Shown: in pieces, positions 19,800 through 28,189 of the stretch | Layout of the letters: each line of letters starts with the position of its first letter | Numbering within the stretch: the stretch's first letter is position 1 | Assembly: GCF_017310035.1 (NCBI RefSeq) | Contig: NZ_CP022296.1 | Location: forward strand, 3,968,001-4,032,000 | Direction of reading: 5' to 3' | Length of the DNA stretch: 64,000 bases | Source of the DNA: Nocardioides sp. S5 | Lineage (GTDB): Bacteria > Actinomycetota > Actinomycetes > Propionibacteriales > Nocardioidaceae | The notes under the pieces: model-generated | The model's database searches: none | Seen by the model: only the letters and a program-made list of their open reading frames with translations | Told to the model about the DNA's origin: nothing | Made by a program: the position numbers and the translations under genes

Positions 19800-21281
19800 T
19801 CAGGGTGCGCGGTTGCCGCGCGCGTCCTCCTGGGCGAGGAGCCCGTCGAGGTCCTTGAGCCGGTCGAGCCCGTTGACCGCACGGGCCATCCGGTGGTTGC
19901 CGGCGAAGGTCTCGCGGTGCCGGTCGAGGAACCACCAGTAGCCCGCGGTGAACGGGCAGGCGTCCTCGCCCACCCGCACCTTGGGATTGAAGCGGCACGA
20001 GCCGCAGTGGTCGGACATGGTGTTGATGTAGGCGCCGCCGGACGTGTAGGGCTTGGTCGCCATCACCCCGCCGTCGGCGTGCTGGGACATGCCCACCACG
20101 TTGGGCACCATCACCCAGTCATAGCCGTCGACGAAGGCCCGGTGGAACCAGTCGGTGACCTGCGTCGGCGCCCACCCGCGCTGGAGGGCGTACGAACCCA
20201 GCACCATGAGCCGCGGGATGTGGTGCACCCAGCCGTGCTCGGCGACCTTGTCGAGGGTGTGGGAGAGGCAGCGGGCGTCGGTCGCGGCGCCGTCGAGCTC
20301 GGCGAACCACTGCGGCATGCGCTCGGTGGCCCGCAGCGCGTTCTCCCGGCGGTAGTCGTCGCCCTGGTGCCAGTAGAGGTGCCACACGTAGTCGCGCCAA
20401 CCGATCACCTGGCGCACGAAGCCCTCGACGCTGGCGATCGGCGCCGCACCGCTGCGGTAGGCCGCCTCGGCGCGCTCGACGACCTCGAGCGGCTCGAGCA
20501 GGCCGAGGTTCATCGGGGCGCTGACGAGGCTGTGGGCCATCCAGTCGTCGCCCTCGAGGATCGCGTCCTCGTGGGCGCCGAACTCGGGGAGACGGTGCTC
20601 GACGAAGTGGTCGAGGGCGGCGAGCGCCTCGCGGCGCGTGGCGGCGAACCGGCGTGGGCCGTCGCGCCCGATGGTCTCGATGCCGAGGTCGCGCTCCCAC
20701 CGGTCGAGGTCCTCGCGGACCTCGGCGTCGATGTCGTCCTCGGTCGGCCACCACGGCTCGGTGACGCCGAGGGTCGTCGCCCCCTTGGGCGCGGGCTCGC
20801 GGTTGTCGTGGTCGAAGTTCCACCTCCCGCCGGCCGGCTCCGCGCCGTCGACCAGCACACCGTGGGCGAGCCGGGCGCGGCGGTAGAAGTCCTCCATCAG
20901 CAGCCGCTTGCCACCCCGTCCCTCGGCCCAGCGCTCGAAGTCCTCCCGGGCGGTGGCGAACCCGCGCGGTGACAGGACGGTCGCACCGAGCCGCTCGACC
21001 AGCCCGAGCGCGGCGTACGACGTCGGGTGCAGGACCTCGACCTCGTCGCGCTCCTGCACCTCGCGCACGACCTCGGCGTAGGTCCCGGACTGCACGTAGG
21101 TCAGCCGGTCGCCGAGGTCGGCGGCGCGGTGCCGCATCGCGCTGAGCACGAGGTGCGCCTTGGCGCGGTGGAAGCGCCGGCGGCGGAAGACGCCGGTCGA
21201 CTCCACGATCAGCAGCCGACCGCGGTGGTCGTCGACGAAGTGCGGGCCGAGCTGGTCGCCGAAGAGCCAGCGGGTCGTCAT
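19800..21281 (-). CDS. Fe-S cluster-containing cryptochrome/photolyase (FeS-BCP / PhrB-like)
   Basis: A 493-residue protein of the bacterial cryptochrome/(6-4) photolyase group (PF04244). The N-terminal Rossmann part begins RWLFGDQLGPHF. The FAD-binding helical part has GWVHHIPRLMVLG and MSQHADGGVMATKPYTSGG. The four cysteines expected to hold a [4Fe-4S] cluster are visible: one in ARCLSHTLDK and three in DHCGSCRFNPK...DACPFT. PhrB of Agrobacterium repairs (6-4) photoproducts using light and binds 6,7-dimethyl-8-ribityllumazine. It probably does the same here. ATG 21281 gives the family's length. Confidence 0.9.
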   Translation of the reverse strand: MTTRWLFGDQLGPHFVDDHRGRLLIVESTGVFRRRRFHRAKAHLVLSAMRHRAADLGDRLTYVQSGTYAEVVREVQERDEVEVLHPTSYAALGLVERLGATVLSPRGFATAREDFERWAEGRGGKRLLMEDFYRRARLAHGVLVDGAEPAGGRWNFDHDNREPAPKGATTLGVTEPWWPTEDDIDAEVREDLDRWERDLGIETIGRDGPRRFAATRREALAALDHFVEHRLPEFGAHEDAILEGDDWMAHSLVSAPMNLGLLEPLEVVERAEAAYRSGAAPIASVEGFVRQVIGWRDYVWHLYWHQGDDYRRENALRATERMPQWFAELDGAATDARCLSHTLDKVAEHGWVHHIPRLMVLGSYALQRGWAPTQVTDWFHRAFVDGYDWVMVPNVVGMSQHADGGVMATKPYTSGGAYINTMSDHCGSCRFNPKVRVGEDACPFTAGYWWFLDRHRETFAGNHRMARAVNGLDRLKDLDGLLAQEDARGNRAP

Positions 21282-21306
21282 GCCCGCCAGCCTAGGAGCG
21301 TGCCCC

Positions 21307-21519
21307 TCAGGCGCGCTCGACCTCGCTCTCGAGCTTGAGCACGGTGGTGCCGTCCTCCTGCTCGATGACGTAGGCCGGGTCGTCGTCGCTGCCGTGGCGC
21401 GTGACCTCGTTGCCCTTCGTCGTGCGGGAGACGTCGTCGTGGTGGACCTCCTTCACGGTGCCCTCGGCCCACGAGGAGCCCCACTTCCACTTCACTGTCG
21501 TGCCGGTGCGGATCGCCAT
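21307..21519 (-). CDS. Small DUF2945 (hypervirulence-associated TUDOR domain) protein
   Basis: A 70-residue protein started at ATG 21519: a small beta-barrel with TTVKWKWGSSWAEGTVKEVH and AYVIEQEDGTTVLKLESEVE, characteristic of the DUF2945 TUDOR-like family. The reading frame is open to 21567, but the extra 16 residues are not part of the family. The function is unknown; the fold suggests a binding module. It lies between the photolyase and the XRE regulator, all on the minus strand. Confidence 0.75.
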   Translation of the reverse strand: MAIRTGTTVKWKWGSSWAEGTVKEVHHDDVSRTTKGNEVTRHGSDDDPAYVIEQEDGTTVLKLESEVERA

Positions 21520-21572
21520 GCGCCCACGGTGCCACCGGGCACCGACACCGGCCTCACCCCGGGGCATGCCTC

Positions 21573-22136
21573 TCAGGAGCGCACGTGCATCCGCTCCCCC
21601 TGCGGCCCGAAGATCGCCAGCACCTCGGCGGGCGTGGGGCCCGGATTGCCGATCCAGTGCGGCGTACGGGTGTCGAACTCGACGACCTCGCCGGGCTCGA
21701 GCTTCAGGTCACGCGTGCCGAGGACCAGCCGGACACGCCCGCTGAGGACGTAGAGCCACTCGTAGCCCTCGTGGGTCTGCAGCGTGGGCGACGGGTCCCC
21801 CCGGTCGACCGGCATGACCATCTTGAACGACTGCAGCCCGCCCGGGCGCCGGGTGAGCGAGATGAAGGTGCGCCCGTGCCGCACCACCGGCTTCGAGCGG
21901 ATCCGGGGGTCGCCGGTCTCGGGGGCGTCGACGAGCTCGTCGAGGGCGACCCGGTGGGCGCGAGCCAGCGGGAGCAGCAGCTCGAGGGTGGGCTTGCGCT
22001 GCCCCGACTCCAGCCGGGAGAGCGTGCTCACCGAGATCCCGGTCTCCTCGGCGAGGTCGGTCAGCGTCGCCTCCCGCTCCAGCCGCAGCTGGCGCAGCCG
22101 GGGTCCGACGTTGCGCAGCACTCCCTCGTCATTCAT
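21573..22136 (-). CDS. XRE-family transcriptional regulator with C-terminal cupin
   Basis: A 187-residue regulator. The helix-turn-helix lies at about residues 10-65 (LRQLRLEREATLTDLAEETG, then ISVSTLSRLESGQRKPTLEL). A cupin_2 domain (about 105-180) has TLQTHEGYEWLYVLSGRVRL and LEPGEVVEFDTRTPHWIGNP. Such proteins are small-molecule-responsive repressors or activators. It is divergent from the oxidoreductase/methyltransferase gene, its likely target, across a 67-base gap holding an inverted repeat. Confidence 0.87.
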   Translation of the reverse strand: MNDEGVLRNVGPRLRQLRLEREATLTDLAEETGISVSTLSRLESGQRKPTLELLLPLARAHRVALDELVDAPETGDPRIRSKPVVRHGRTFISLTRRPGGLQSFKMVMPVDRGDPSPTLQTHEGYEWLYVLSGRVRLVLGTRDLKLEPGEVVEFDTRTPHWIGNPGPTPAEVLAIFGPQGERMHVRS

Positions 22137-22145
22137 GCGGCTAGT

Positions 22146-22160
22146 TTGCCATTACGGCAA
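22146..22160. promoter_or_regulatory. Candidate operator (TTGCC-N5-GGCAA) between XRE regulator and oxidoreductase
   Basis: Perfect 5-bp arms TTGCC (22146-22150) and GGCAA (22156-22160) around ATTAC, 10 bases upstream of the regulator start. A consensus -35 TTGACA reads on the minus strand at 22168-22173, so the repeat would sit in the core promoter of the regulator. It is a plausible binding site for autoregulation and for control of the divergent gene. Confidence 0.5.
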
Positions 22161-22203
22161 TGATGTTTGTCAATACTGCGAAGGCCTGTGCATCATCGTC
22201 TGC

Positions 22204-23778
22204 ATGAGCGATGACATGACTTTCGACGTGGTGGCGGTCGGCGGCGGCGTGGCCGGCCTGAGCGGTGCGATGGCCCTCGGCCGGTCGCGGCGTTCCGTGC
22301 TGGTGATCGATGCCGGCGAGCCCCGCAACGCCCCTGCCGACCACGCGCACAACTACCTCGGGCGCGAGGGCGTCCCTCCACTCGACCTGCTCGAGATCGG
22401 CCGCGCCGAGGTGGCGGCGTACGGCGTCGAGGTGCTCGCCGACCGCGTGGTGGGCCTGTCCGGGGAGGCGGGCTCCTTCCTCGTCACGACCGAGGGCGGC
22501 CGCCGCGTCACCGCACGCCGCATCCTGGTCGCGGGTGGCGTGAGCGACGAGCTGCCCGACGTGCCCGGGCTCGCCGAGCGGTGGGGCAAGGACGTGCTGC
22601 ACTGCCCCTACTGCCACGGCTGGGAGGTCCGCGACCAGCGGATCGCCGTCCTGGGCACCACCCCGATGGCAGGTCACCAGGGCCTGCTCTTCCGCCAGCT
22701 CTCCGACGACGTGACCCTCGTCGTCTTCGACGACGTCCAGCTGCCCGTCGAGGAACTGGAGAAGATGACCGCCATCGGCGTGCGGGTCGTGCACGGCACA
22801 CCGCAGGAGGTCGTGGCCACGGACGACGGCGACGCGCTCGTCGGGCTCCGCCTCGCCGACGGCACGATGCTCGAGCGCGACGCGATCGTGGTGGCCTCGA
22901 TGCCGCACGTGCGCGTCGACTACCTCGGCCCGCTCGGCATCGAGCCGGCGCCGTTCGAGATGAACGGCGTCGCCTACGGCTCGGTCGTCCCGGTTGAGCC
23001 GACCGGTGCCACCTCGGTGCCGGGCATCTTCGCCGCCGGCAACGTCACCGACATCTCGATGGTCCTCATCGCGTCCGCGGCGCACGGCGTCCGCGTCGGC
23101 GCGTGGATCAACGCCGAGCTCGCGGGCGAGGAGGCGGCGGCCGCAGTCGCGGAGCGGCGGGACAGCATCTTCGAGCGGCCCGCGTGGGAGGAGCGCTACT
23201 CCGGCGACAAGGTCTGGAGCGGGCGGGTCAACGTCCAGCTCGCGGCAGAGGCGGCCGACCTCGCGCCGGGGCGCGCGCTCGACGTCGGCTGCGGGGAGGG
23301 CGGCGACGCCCTGTGGCTGGCCGAGCGGGGCTGGCAGGTCACGGCGTCGGACTTCGCCGAGGCGGCCCTGGCCCGGGTGACGCAGCACGCCGCGGACGCC
23401 GGCGTGGGCGACCGCGTCGAGACCCGGTTGCTCGACGTGCGCACGTTCGAGCCCGACGGCGAGACCTGGGACTTCGTCACCGCGCACTTCGTGCACCTGC
23501 CCGACGGCGGCATGGTCGATGTCGTACGCCGGCTCGCCTCCGCCGTCGCCCCGGGCGGGACGCTGCTCGTCGTCGGCCACGCGCCGAGCGACGTCCACTC
23601 CGGGCTCCGTCGAGGCCACGAGTCCTTCATGCACACCGCCGACCAGCTGCTGCCAGCGCTGGGCGAGGAGTGGACGGTCGAGGTGTGCGAATCGCGGCCG
23701 CGGACCCAGCCGCACCCCGAGACCGGCGAGGAGATCGCGATCGCCGACGCGGTCCTGCGGTCCCGCCTCGACGGCTGA
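22204..23778 (+). CDS. Fusion of thioredoxin-reductase-like FAD oxidoreductase and SAM-dependent methyltransferase
   Basis: A 524-residue bifunctional protein. Residues about 5-310 form an NAD(P)/FAD oxidoreductase of the thioredoxin reductase type: FAD motif VGGGVAGLSGAMALGRS, redox-like CxxC in LHCPYCHGWE (about 134-137), and closing IFAAGNVTDISMVLIASAA. Residues about 325-524 form a class I methyltransferase: LDVGCGEGGDALWLAERGW (motif I) and WDFVTAHFVHLPDG. The start ATG 22204 leaves a short leader in the divergent gap. The fusion is a known RefSeq architecture; the substrate is unknown, with detoxification of a metalloid, halide or thiol compound a reasonable guess. Confidence 0.87.
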   Translation: MSDDMTFDVVAVGGGVAGLSGAMALGRSRRSVLVIDAGEPRNAPADHAHNYLGREGVPPLDLLEIGRAEVAAYGVEVLADRVVGLSGEAGSFLVTTEGGRRVTARRILVAGGVSDELPDVPGLAERWGKDVLHCPYCHGWEVRDQRIAVLGTTPMAGHQGLLFRQLSDDVTLVVFDDVQLPVEELEKMTAIGVRVVHGTPQEVVATDDGDALVGLRLADGTMLERDAIVVASMPHVRVDYLGPLGIEPAPFEMNGVAYGSVVPVEPTGATSVPGIFAAGNVTDISMVLIASAAHGVRVGAWINAELAGEEAAAAVAERRDSIFERPAWEERYSGDKVWSGRVNVQLAAEAADLAPGRALDVGCGEGGDALWLAERGWQVTASDFAEAALARVTQHAADAGVGDRVETRLLDVRTFEPDGETWDFVTAHFVHLPDGGMVDVVRRLASAVAPGGTLLVVGHAPSDVHSGLRRGHESFMHTADQLLPALGEEWTVEVCESRPRTQPHPETGEEIAIADAVLRSRLDG

Positions 23779-23812
23779 GGCCTGCCGCACGGACGGTCGG
23801 CATGATGGGGAC

Positions 23813-24301
23813 ATGACCTCTCGGGACATGCCCCTCGTGCCGCCCGCCCGCCAGTGGTGGACGGTCATCCCCTTCCTCGTCGCTGTCACGGTCGTGGCGG
23901 GCGTCGGCGGGCTGGCGGCCGCGTCGGCGCAGGCGACCTACCGCGCGCTCGAGCTGCCACCCTTCGCTCCTCCGGCGTGGCTCTTCGGCCCGGTGTGGTC
24001 GGTGCTCTACCTCTTCATCGCGGTCGTCGGGTGGCTGCTCTGGCGAGCCCGCGGCTGGGACGGCGTGCTGTGGCTGTGGGCCGGCCAGCTGGTCCTCAAC
24101 CTCGCGTGGACACCGCTGTTCTTCTCCGCCGATCGCTACGTCCTGGCACTGGTCGACATCGCCCTGCTCGACGTCGCCGTGGCCGCGTTGATCGCACGTG
24201 CGTGGCGCACCTCGCGGGTCGCCGCGTGGCTGCTCGTGCCCTACCTCGCGTGGACCTGCTTCGCGACGGCGCTCAACGCCGGCATCGTCGTCCTCAACTG
24301 A
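23813..24301 (+). CDS. TspO/MBR family membrane protein
   Basis: A 162-residue protein with five transmembrane helices and the family motifs LPPFAPPAWLFGPVWSVLYL and NLAWTPLFF. TspO proteins bind tetrapyrroles and are linked to stress and porphyrin handling. Start ATG 23813 follows GGGGAC. The open frame reaches back into the oxidoreductase gene, but only from this ATG does it read as TspO. Confidence 0.9.
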   Translation: MTSRDMPLVPPARQWWTVIPFLVAVTVVAGVGGLAAASAQATYRALELPPFAPPAWLFGPVWSVLYLFIAVVGWLLWRARGWDGVLWLWAGQLVLNLAWTPLFFSADRYVLALVDIALLDVAVAALIARAWRTSRVAAWLLVPYLAWTCFATALNAGIVVLN

Positions 24302-24327
24302 GGCGCGCCGAGACGGGTGGGCTGGGT

Positions 24328-24345
24328 TGAATTGACGTCAATTCA
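24328..24345. repeat. Perfect 18-bp AT-rich palindrome between convergent tspO and gntK genes
   Basis: TGAATTGACGTCAATTCA at 24328-24345 is a perfect palindrome, strikingly AT-rich for this genome, with TGACGTCA at its core. Its last three bases are the gluconokinase stop codon. It lies 26 bases after the TspO stop. The lack of a GC stem argues against a normal terminator; a protein-binding site is possible. Confidence 0.8.
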
Positions 24346-24879
24346 GCCGCGGGCGTCGCCCGGCTCGAGCCCCAGGCGCGCCAGCACCAGCGCCGCGATC
24401 CGGTCCACCGGCACTGCCGGGTCGACGTCCATCCCGTGCTCGTCCGGGTGCAGCGGCTCGAGGGTGTCGAGCTGGGACTCCAGCAGGCTCGGCGGCATGA
24501 AGTGGTCGCGGGCGTTCATCCGCTCGAGGATCATGTGCTTGTCGCCGGTGGCGTGGACGAAGAACGTCCCGTCACCACCGCGCCGCAGCACGTCGCGGTA
24601 GGCCCTGCGCAGGGCGCTGCACGTGATGATCGTGGGCTCTCCCCTGTCGTCGCGCTCCGCGGTCCAGGCGGCCAGCGACTCCAGCCAGCCCCACCGGTCG
24701 GCGTCGGTGAGCGGGATGCCCTCGCGCATCTTGGCGACGTTGGCCTCGGGATGGAAGTCGTCACCCTCGGCGAACTCCCAGCCCAACCGCTCGCGGACGG
24801 CCTCGGCCACCGTGGACTTGCCCGACCCCGAGATGCCCATGAAGACGAGGTGGAGCGGCGCTTCCTGCTGCGACGTCAT
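24343..24879 (-). CDS. gntK: Gluconokinase
   Basis: A 178-residue kinase that phosphorylates D-gluconate to 6-phosphogluconate with ATP, feeding the pentose phosphate pathway. The P-loop is GISGSGKST (about residues 14-22), followed by EGDDFHPEANVAKMREGIPL, which contacts gluconate, and ITCSALRRAYRDVLR and NARDHFMPPSLLESQ. The ATG overlaps the permease stop (ATGA), so uptake and phosphorylation are translationally coupled. Confidence 0.93.
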   Translation of the reverse strand: MTSQQEAPLHLVFMGISGSGKSTVAEAVRERLGWEFAEGDDFHPEANVAKMREGIPLTDADRWGWLESLAAWTAERDDRGEPTIITCSALRRAYRDVLRRGGDGTFFVHATGDKHMILERMNARDHFMPPSLLESQLDTLEPLHPDEHGMDVDPAVPVDRIAALVLARLGLEPGDARG

Positions 24880-26252
24880 CCGACCGCCCACACACCCAGC
24901 GCGATCACGAAGATCGTGAGGCCGAGGGTGGTCTCCAGGACCGTCCAGGTCTTGAGGGTGGTCTTGACGTCCATCCCGAAGAACCGGCCGACCAGCCAGA
25001 AGCCCGAGTCGTTCACGTGCGAGAGCACGGTCGCGCCGGCGGCGATGGCCAGGACCAGTGCGACGAGCTGCAGCGAGGACGGGTCGGCCTCGGCCACCGC
25101 CGCGGACAGCAGGCCCGCCGTGGTGGTCAGCGCGACCGTCGCGGAGCCCTGGGCGACGCGCAGGATCGTGGCGATGACGAAGGCCGAGACGATCAGCGGC
25201 AGCCCGAGGTCCGCGAGGGAGTCCGACAGCGCCTCGCCGATGCCGCTGTAGCGGAGCACGCCGCCGAACATGCCGCCCGCGCCGGTGATGAGGATGATCG
25301 CGCAGATCGGGCCGAGCGCGTCGTTGAGCAGGCCCTCGACCTCGGCGCGCGAGTGGCGCCGGATCGCGAGGGTGTAGGTCGCCACCAGCAGCGCGATGAG
25401 AAGCGCGATCGGGGTCTGGCCGATGAAGATGAAGAAGTCCGCGACGCCGCCATCCTCCGCGATCGTCCCGTTCGTGCGCAGGGTGGTGAGGATCGTGTTG
25501 CCCGCGATCAGCAGGACCGGGAGCAGCAGGATCCCGAGCACGTGGGCGAAGCCGGGCCGGGTGCCCTCGTCGACCTCGCGGCCGCCGGTGAGCACCGAGT
25601 CGTCGACCGGGACGTGCACCTTGCCGAGCCAGCCGATCGTGACGGCGTACACGCCGACGAACCACGCGACCACGGCAGCCACGACGCCCACCAGCAGCGT
25701 GAGGCCGATGCTCGCGCCGATCTCGGTGGCGGCGGTGACCGGACCCGGGTGGGGCGGGACGATCGCGTGCATCGCGGCGAACGCGCCGGCCGCGGGCAGG
25801 GCGTACATCAGGACCGAGCCGCCGAAGCGCTTGGCGACCGAGAAGATGATCGGCAGGAAGACCACGAGGCCGGCGTCGAAGAAGATCGGCAGGCCGAAGA
25901 GCAGCGCCGCGATGCCGAGCGCGAGGGGTGCGCGCTTCTCCCCGAAGCGGCTGATCAGCGTGTCGGCCAGCACCTGCGCACCGCCGGTCACCTCCAGCAA
26001 CCGGCCGATCATCACGCCGAGGCCGACGAGCAGCGCCACGGCGCCGAGCGTGCTGCCGAAGGCCGCTATCGCGACCGACGGGACGTCCGCGAGCGGCACC
26101 CCCGCTGCCACGGCCGTGCCCATGCTGACGAGCACGAGCGCCACGAAGGCGTGCATGCGCAGCACGATGATGAGGACGAGCAGGACTGCGACGGCGAGCG
26201 CGGCGATGAGCAGCAGGGTGCCCGAGCCGTAGACAGGGGTCATGGTGTCCAC
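24876..26252 (-). CDS. GntP family gluconate permease
   Basis: A 458-residue transporter with about twelve transmembrane segments. GntP family blocks: PLALGIAALLFGLPIFFDAG, YALPAAGAFAAMHAIVPPHP and HVNDSGFWLVGRFFGM. It imports gluconate or a related sugar acid with protons. Start GTG 26252 has GGAGG eight bases upstream; an internal ATG at 26243 is less well placed. It is the first gene of the gntP-gntK operon; no GntR-type repressor gene is adjacent. Confidence 0.92.
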   Translation of the reverse strand: MDTMTPVYGSGTLLLIAALAVAVLLVLIIVLRMHAFVALVLVSMGTAVAAGVPLADVPSVAIAAFGSTLGAVALLVGLGVMIGRLLEVTGGAQVLADTLISRFGEKRAPLALGIAALLFGLPIFFDAGLVVFLPIIFSVAKRFGGSVLMYALPAAGAFAAMHAIVPPHPGPVTAATEIGASIGLTLLVGVVAAVVAWFVGVYAVTIGWLGKVHVPVDDSVLTGGREVDEGTRPGFAHVLGILLLPVLLIAGNTILTTLRTNGTIAEDGGVADFFIFIGQTPIALLIALLVATYTLAIRRHSRAEVEGLLNDALGPICAIILITGAGGMFGGVLRYSGIGEALSDSLADLGLPLIVSAFVIATILRVAQGSATVALTTTAGLLSAAVAEADPSSLQLVALVLAIAAGATVLSHVNDSGFWLVGRFFGMDVKTTLKTWTVLETTLGLTIFVIALGVWAVG

Positions 26253-26386
26253 GAGTACTACCTCCGAGGTGGGTTGGCCTCACCCTAGGCGTCACCTCCG
26301 ACGCGCGGCACCTCCGTCGGGGCACTGTCCACAGATCGCCGCGCGGGGGTGTCGCCGCAGGCGACCCGATCGCCACCATCGGAGCC

Positions 26387-26704
26387 ATGATCCTCTCGGG
26401 AAACCTCAGCCTCGACCGCGCCGCCCACGACGCGGCCTCGTCCTCGATGTCCGCGCGCCTCGCCGAGCTCGACCAGCGCCGTCGCGCCGCAGCTGCCACG
26501 GTCGACGCGCTGCTCGCCTCCTGGCGCGGCGACGCCGCGACGCACTTCTCCTCGCGCTGGCAGGAGTGGGACGGTGCCGCCACCGACGTCGTCGACGCGC
26601 TGTCGGCCCTGCTCGGCGCGATCGACCTCGCGCGGCGCGACCTCGAGGCCACCGACACCGGCAGCGCGGCGCGCGGCGACCAGCTCTCCGGGCGGCTCGG
26701 GTGA
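26387..26704 (+). CDS. WXG100-like protein 1
   Basis: A 105-residue, all-helical protein with the central turn motif WRG (SWRGDAATHF, about residues 46-55) of WXG100/ESAT-6 proteins, which form helical-hairpin dimers exported by type VII (ESX) secretion. Start ATG 26387. Its stop overlaps the GTG of the next gene by 4 bases (GTGA). No ESX core gene (EccC, EccD) is in the window. Confidence 0.8.
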   Translation: MILSGNLSLDRAAHDAASSSMSARLAELDQRRRAAAATVDALLASWRGDAATHFSSRWQEWDGAATDVVDALSALLGAIDLARRDLEATDTGSAARGDQLSGRLG

Positions 26705-27000
26705 GGGCCTACGACGTCGACCTCGACGAGCTGCGCGCTGCGGTCCTCGAGCTGGCGGCCTGCCAGCGCGGGCTGCTGGCCCTCGCCGGGGAGGTCGACG
26801 CGGCGCAGGAGCAGCTCGGCGCCGGCTGGACCGGCGTCGCGAGCAGCGCCGGGGCGGCGGCGTACGACGGCTGGCGCCGCGGCTGCGCGGACATGGTCAC
26901 CGCCCTCGCGGCGCTGCGCGCCATCGCCGAGGCGGCGGACGGGCACTACTCCCGCGCCGTCGAGTCGACCGTCGCACTCTGGCGCCAGGTCTCCGCCTGA
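26701..27000 (+). CDS. WXG100-like protein 2
   Basis: A 99-residue helical protein with motif WTG (GAGWTGVASSAGAAAYDGW). It starts at GTG 26701, overlapping the first WXG gene, so the two are translationally coupled and probably form a heterodimer, as paired WXG100 proteins do. Confidence 0.78.
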   Translation: MRAYDVDLDELRAAVLELAACQRGLLALAGEVDAAQEQLGAGWTGVASSAGAAAYDGWRRGCADMVTALAALRAIAEAADGHYSRAVESTVALWRQVSA

Positions 27001-27080
27001 CGACGGCCTACCCGCAAGACCTCCTCTGGGTTTCCTCCAGACCTCGTCAATCGGTGCATGGTCCACCCGCGGCTGGGCAG

Positions 27081-27371
27081 GTGAAGAGTGTGATCCCCGT
27101 AGGAGGCTTCGACCACGACCGTGTCGCGCACGCCGCGATGACGGCCCGCCGCGCTGCACGGATGAGCGAGGTCGAGGCATCGAGGCGGGAAGCCGAAGTG
27201 GCCATCGAGCGGCTGCTCGAGCAGTGGCAGGCCGACGACCTGGCCGGCACGGCGTCGGCCTACCTCTGGGACAGCACGGCGATGGAGGCGATCGACGCAC
27301 TGTCCTCGCTCCTGGCGACGGTCGACCTCGCCCACGGGCCTCCGCTGATCAGTCAACGCACGCACTCGTGA
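27081..27371 (+). CDS. Third, divergent WXG100-like protein
   Basis: About 96 residues from GTG 27081 (GTG 27090 is also possible; neither has a strong ribosome binding site). It aligns along its length with WXG100-like protein 1: DRVAHAAMTARR with DRAAHDAASSSM, and MEAIDALSSLLATVDLA with TDVVDALSALLGAIDLARRD. The turn motif is degraded to WQADDLAG, so the second glycine of WxG is displaced. It looks like a duplicated copy drifting from the original. Confidence 0.55.
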   Translation: MKSVIPVGGFDHDRVAHAAMTARRAARMSEVEASRREAEVAIERLLEQWQADDLAGTASAYLWDSTAMEAIDALSSLLATVDLAHGPPLISQRTHS

Positions 27372-27418
27372 TCCGCGGACTCCGCACGCGCTGACCACTC
27401 CCCGGCGATACTCGTCGG

Positions 27419-28156
27419 GTGCCCCGCCGCCACCGCTCGACGTCCGTCTCGGTCGTCCTCACCGTGGCGCTGCTGGCAGCGATCGTGCTGCTCCACCCGT
27501 CGTCACAGATGCAGGGCGTGCGGCGCCTCGTCGGCCTCGGGGCGGAGCGCGTGCTGACCGCGCCGCCGATCGAGTCGCTCGGTGGGGCGTACGCCTTCTC
27601 CGCCACACAGCCCGGCTCCACGGCGCCGGTCGGGTGGGATCCGTGCACCGAGGTGGAGTACGCCGTGAACCCCGCCGGGATGCCCCAGGGGATGCGCCCC
27701 CTCGTCGAGCGGGCGGTCGACCGGATCTCCGCCGCGACCGGGCTGGCCTTCGAGGACGCCGGCGACACCGACCGTCGCCCCTTCACGGGCCCGCTCGTGC
27801 GGCTCGGCGGCGGCCGACCGGTGGTGATCGGCTGGGGCGACGACGCGGAGTTCCCGGGTCTGGCCGGTCCCGTCGCGGGCCTCGGCGGCGCGGCCGCCGA
27901 GGACGGCGCGCAAGGCCGGCGCTACTACGTCACCGGGGGGATCGTGCTCGACGTCGAGGCCTTCACCGACGCGGCGGTGGCCCAGCAGCCGCGGATGGTG
28001 GAGGCGATCGTGGTGCACGAGCTCGCCCACGTGGTCGGCCTCGACCACGTGGCGGAGCCGATGGAGCTGATGTACGCCGACAACACCGGTCAGGTGGAGC
28101 TGGGGCCGGGTGACCGTGAGGGTCTGGCACGGCTCGGGTCGGTGCCCTGCGGCTGA
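27419..28156 (+). CDS. Matrixin-like zinc metalloprotease, secreted or membrane-anchored
   Basis: A 245-residue protein with one N-terminal hydrophobic segment (VSVVLTVALLAAIVLL) and a matrixin/metzincin domain. The zinc site is HELAHVVGLDH (about residues 200-210), matching HExxHxxGxxH, with the Met-turn-like MELMYAD 14 residues later. WDPCTEVEYAVNPAGMPQGM is the usual start of the domain. It follows the WXG genes on the same strand and may process exported proteins. GTG 27419 is the assigned start. Confidence 0.8.
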   Translation: MPRRHRSTSVSVVLTVALLAAIVLLHPSSQMQGVRRLVGLGAERVLTAPPIESLGGAYAFSATQPGSTAPVGWDPCTEVEYAVNPAGMPQGMRPLVERAVDRISAATGLAFEDAGDTDRRPFTGPLVRLGGGRPVVIGWGDDAEFPGLAGPVAGLGGAAAEDGAQGRRYYVTGGIVLDVEAFTDAAVAQQPRMVEAIVVHELAHVVGLDHVAEPMELMYADNTGQVELGPGDREGLARLGSVPCG

Positions 28157-28168
28157 CCCGGGGTCAGC
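28152..28168. terminator. Hairpin at the protease stop, convergent with the 73-residue protein
   Basis: GCTGACC (28152-28158) pairs with GGTCAGC (28162-28168) around three bases; the stem extends outward past one G-T pair through GC/GC. It overlaps the protease stop codon and lies 21 bases from the end of the convergent gene, fitting a bidirectional terminator without a T-run. Confidence 0.5.
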
Positions 28169-28189
28169 TGCGCAGGGGGGCCAGGAGGC

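Noticed and set aside
25017..26288. Plus-strand frame opposite the gluconate permease
   Set aside because: Composition of charged repeats typical of an antisense shadow; the permease has real membrane segments.
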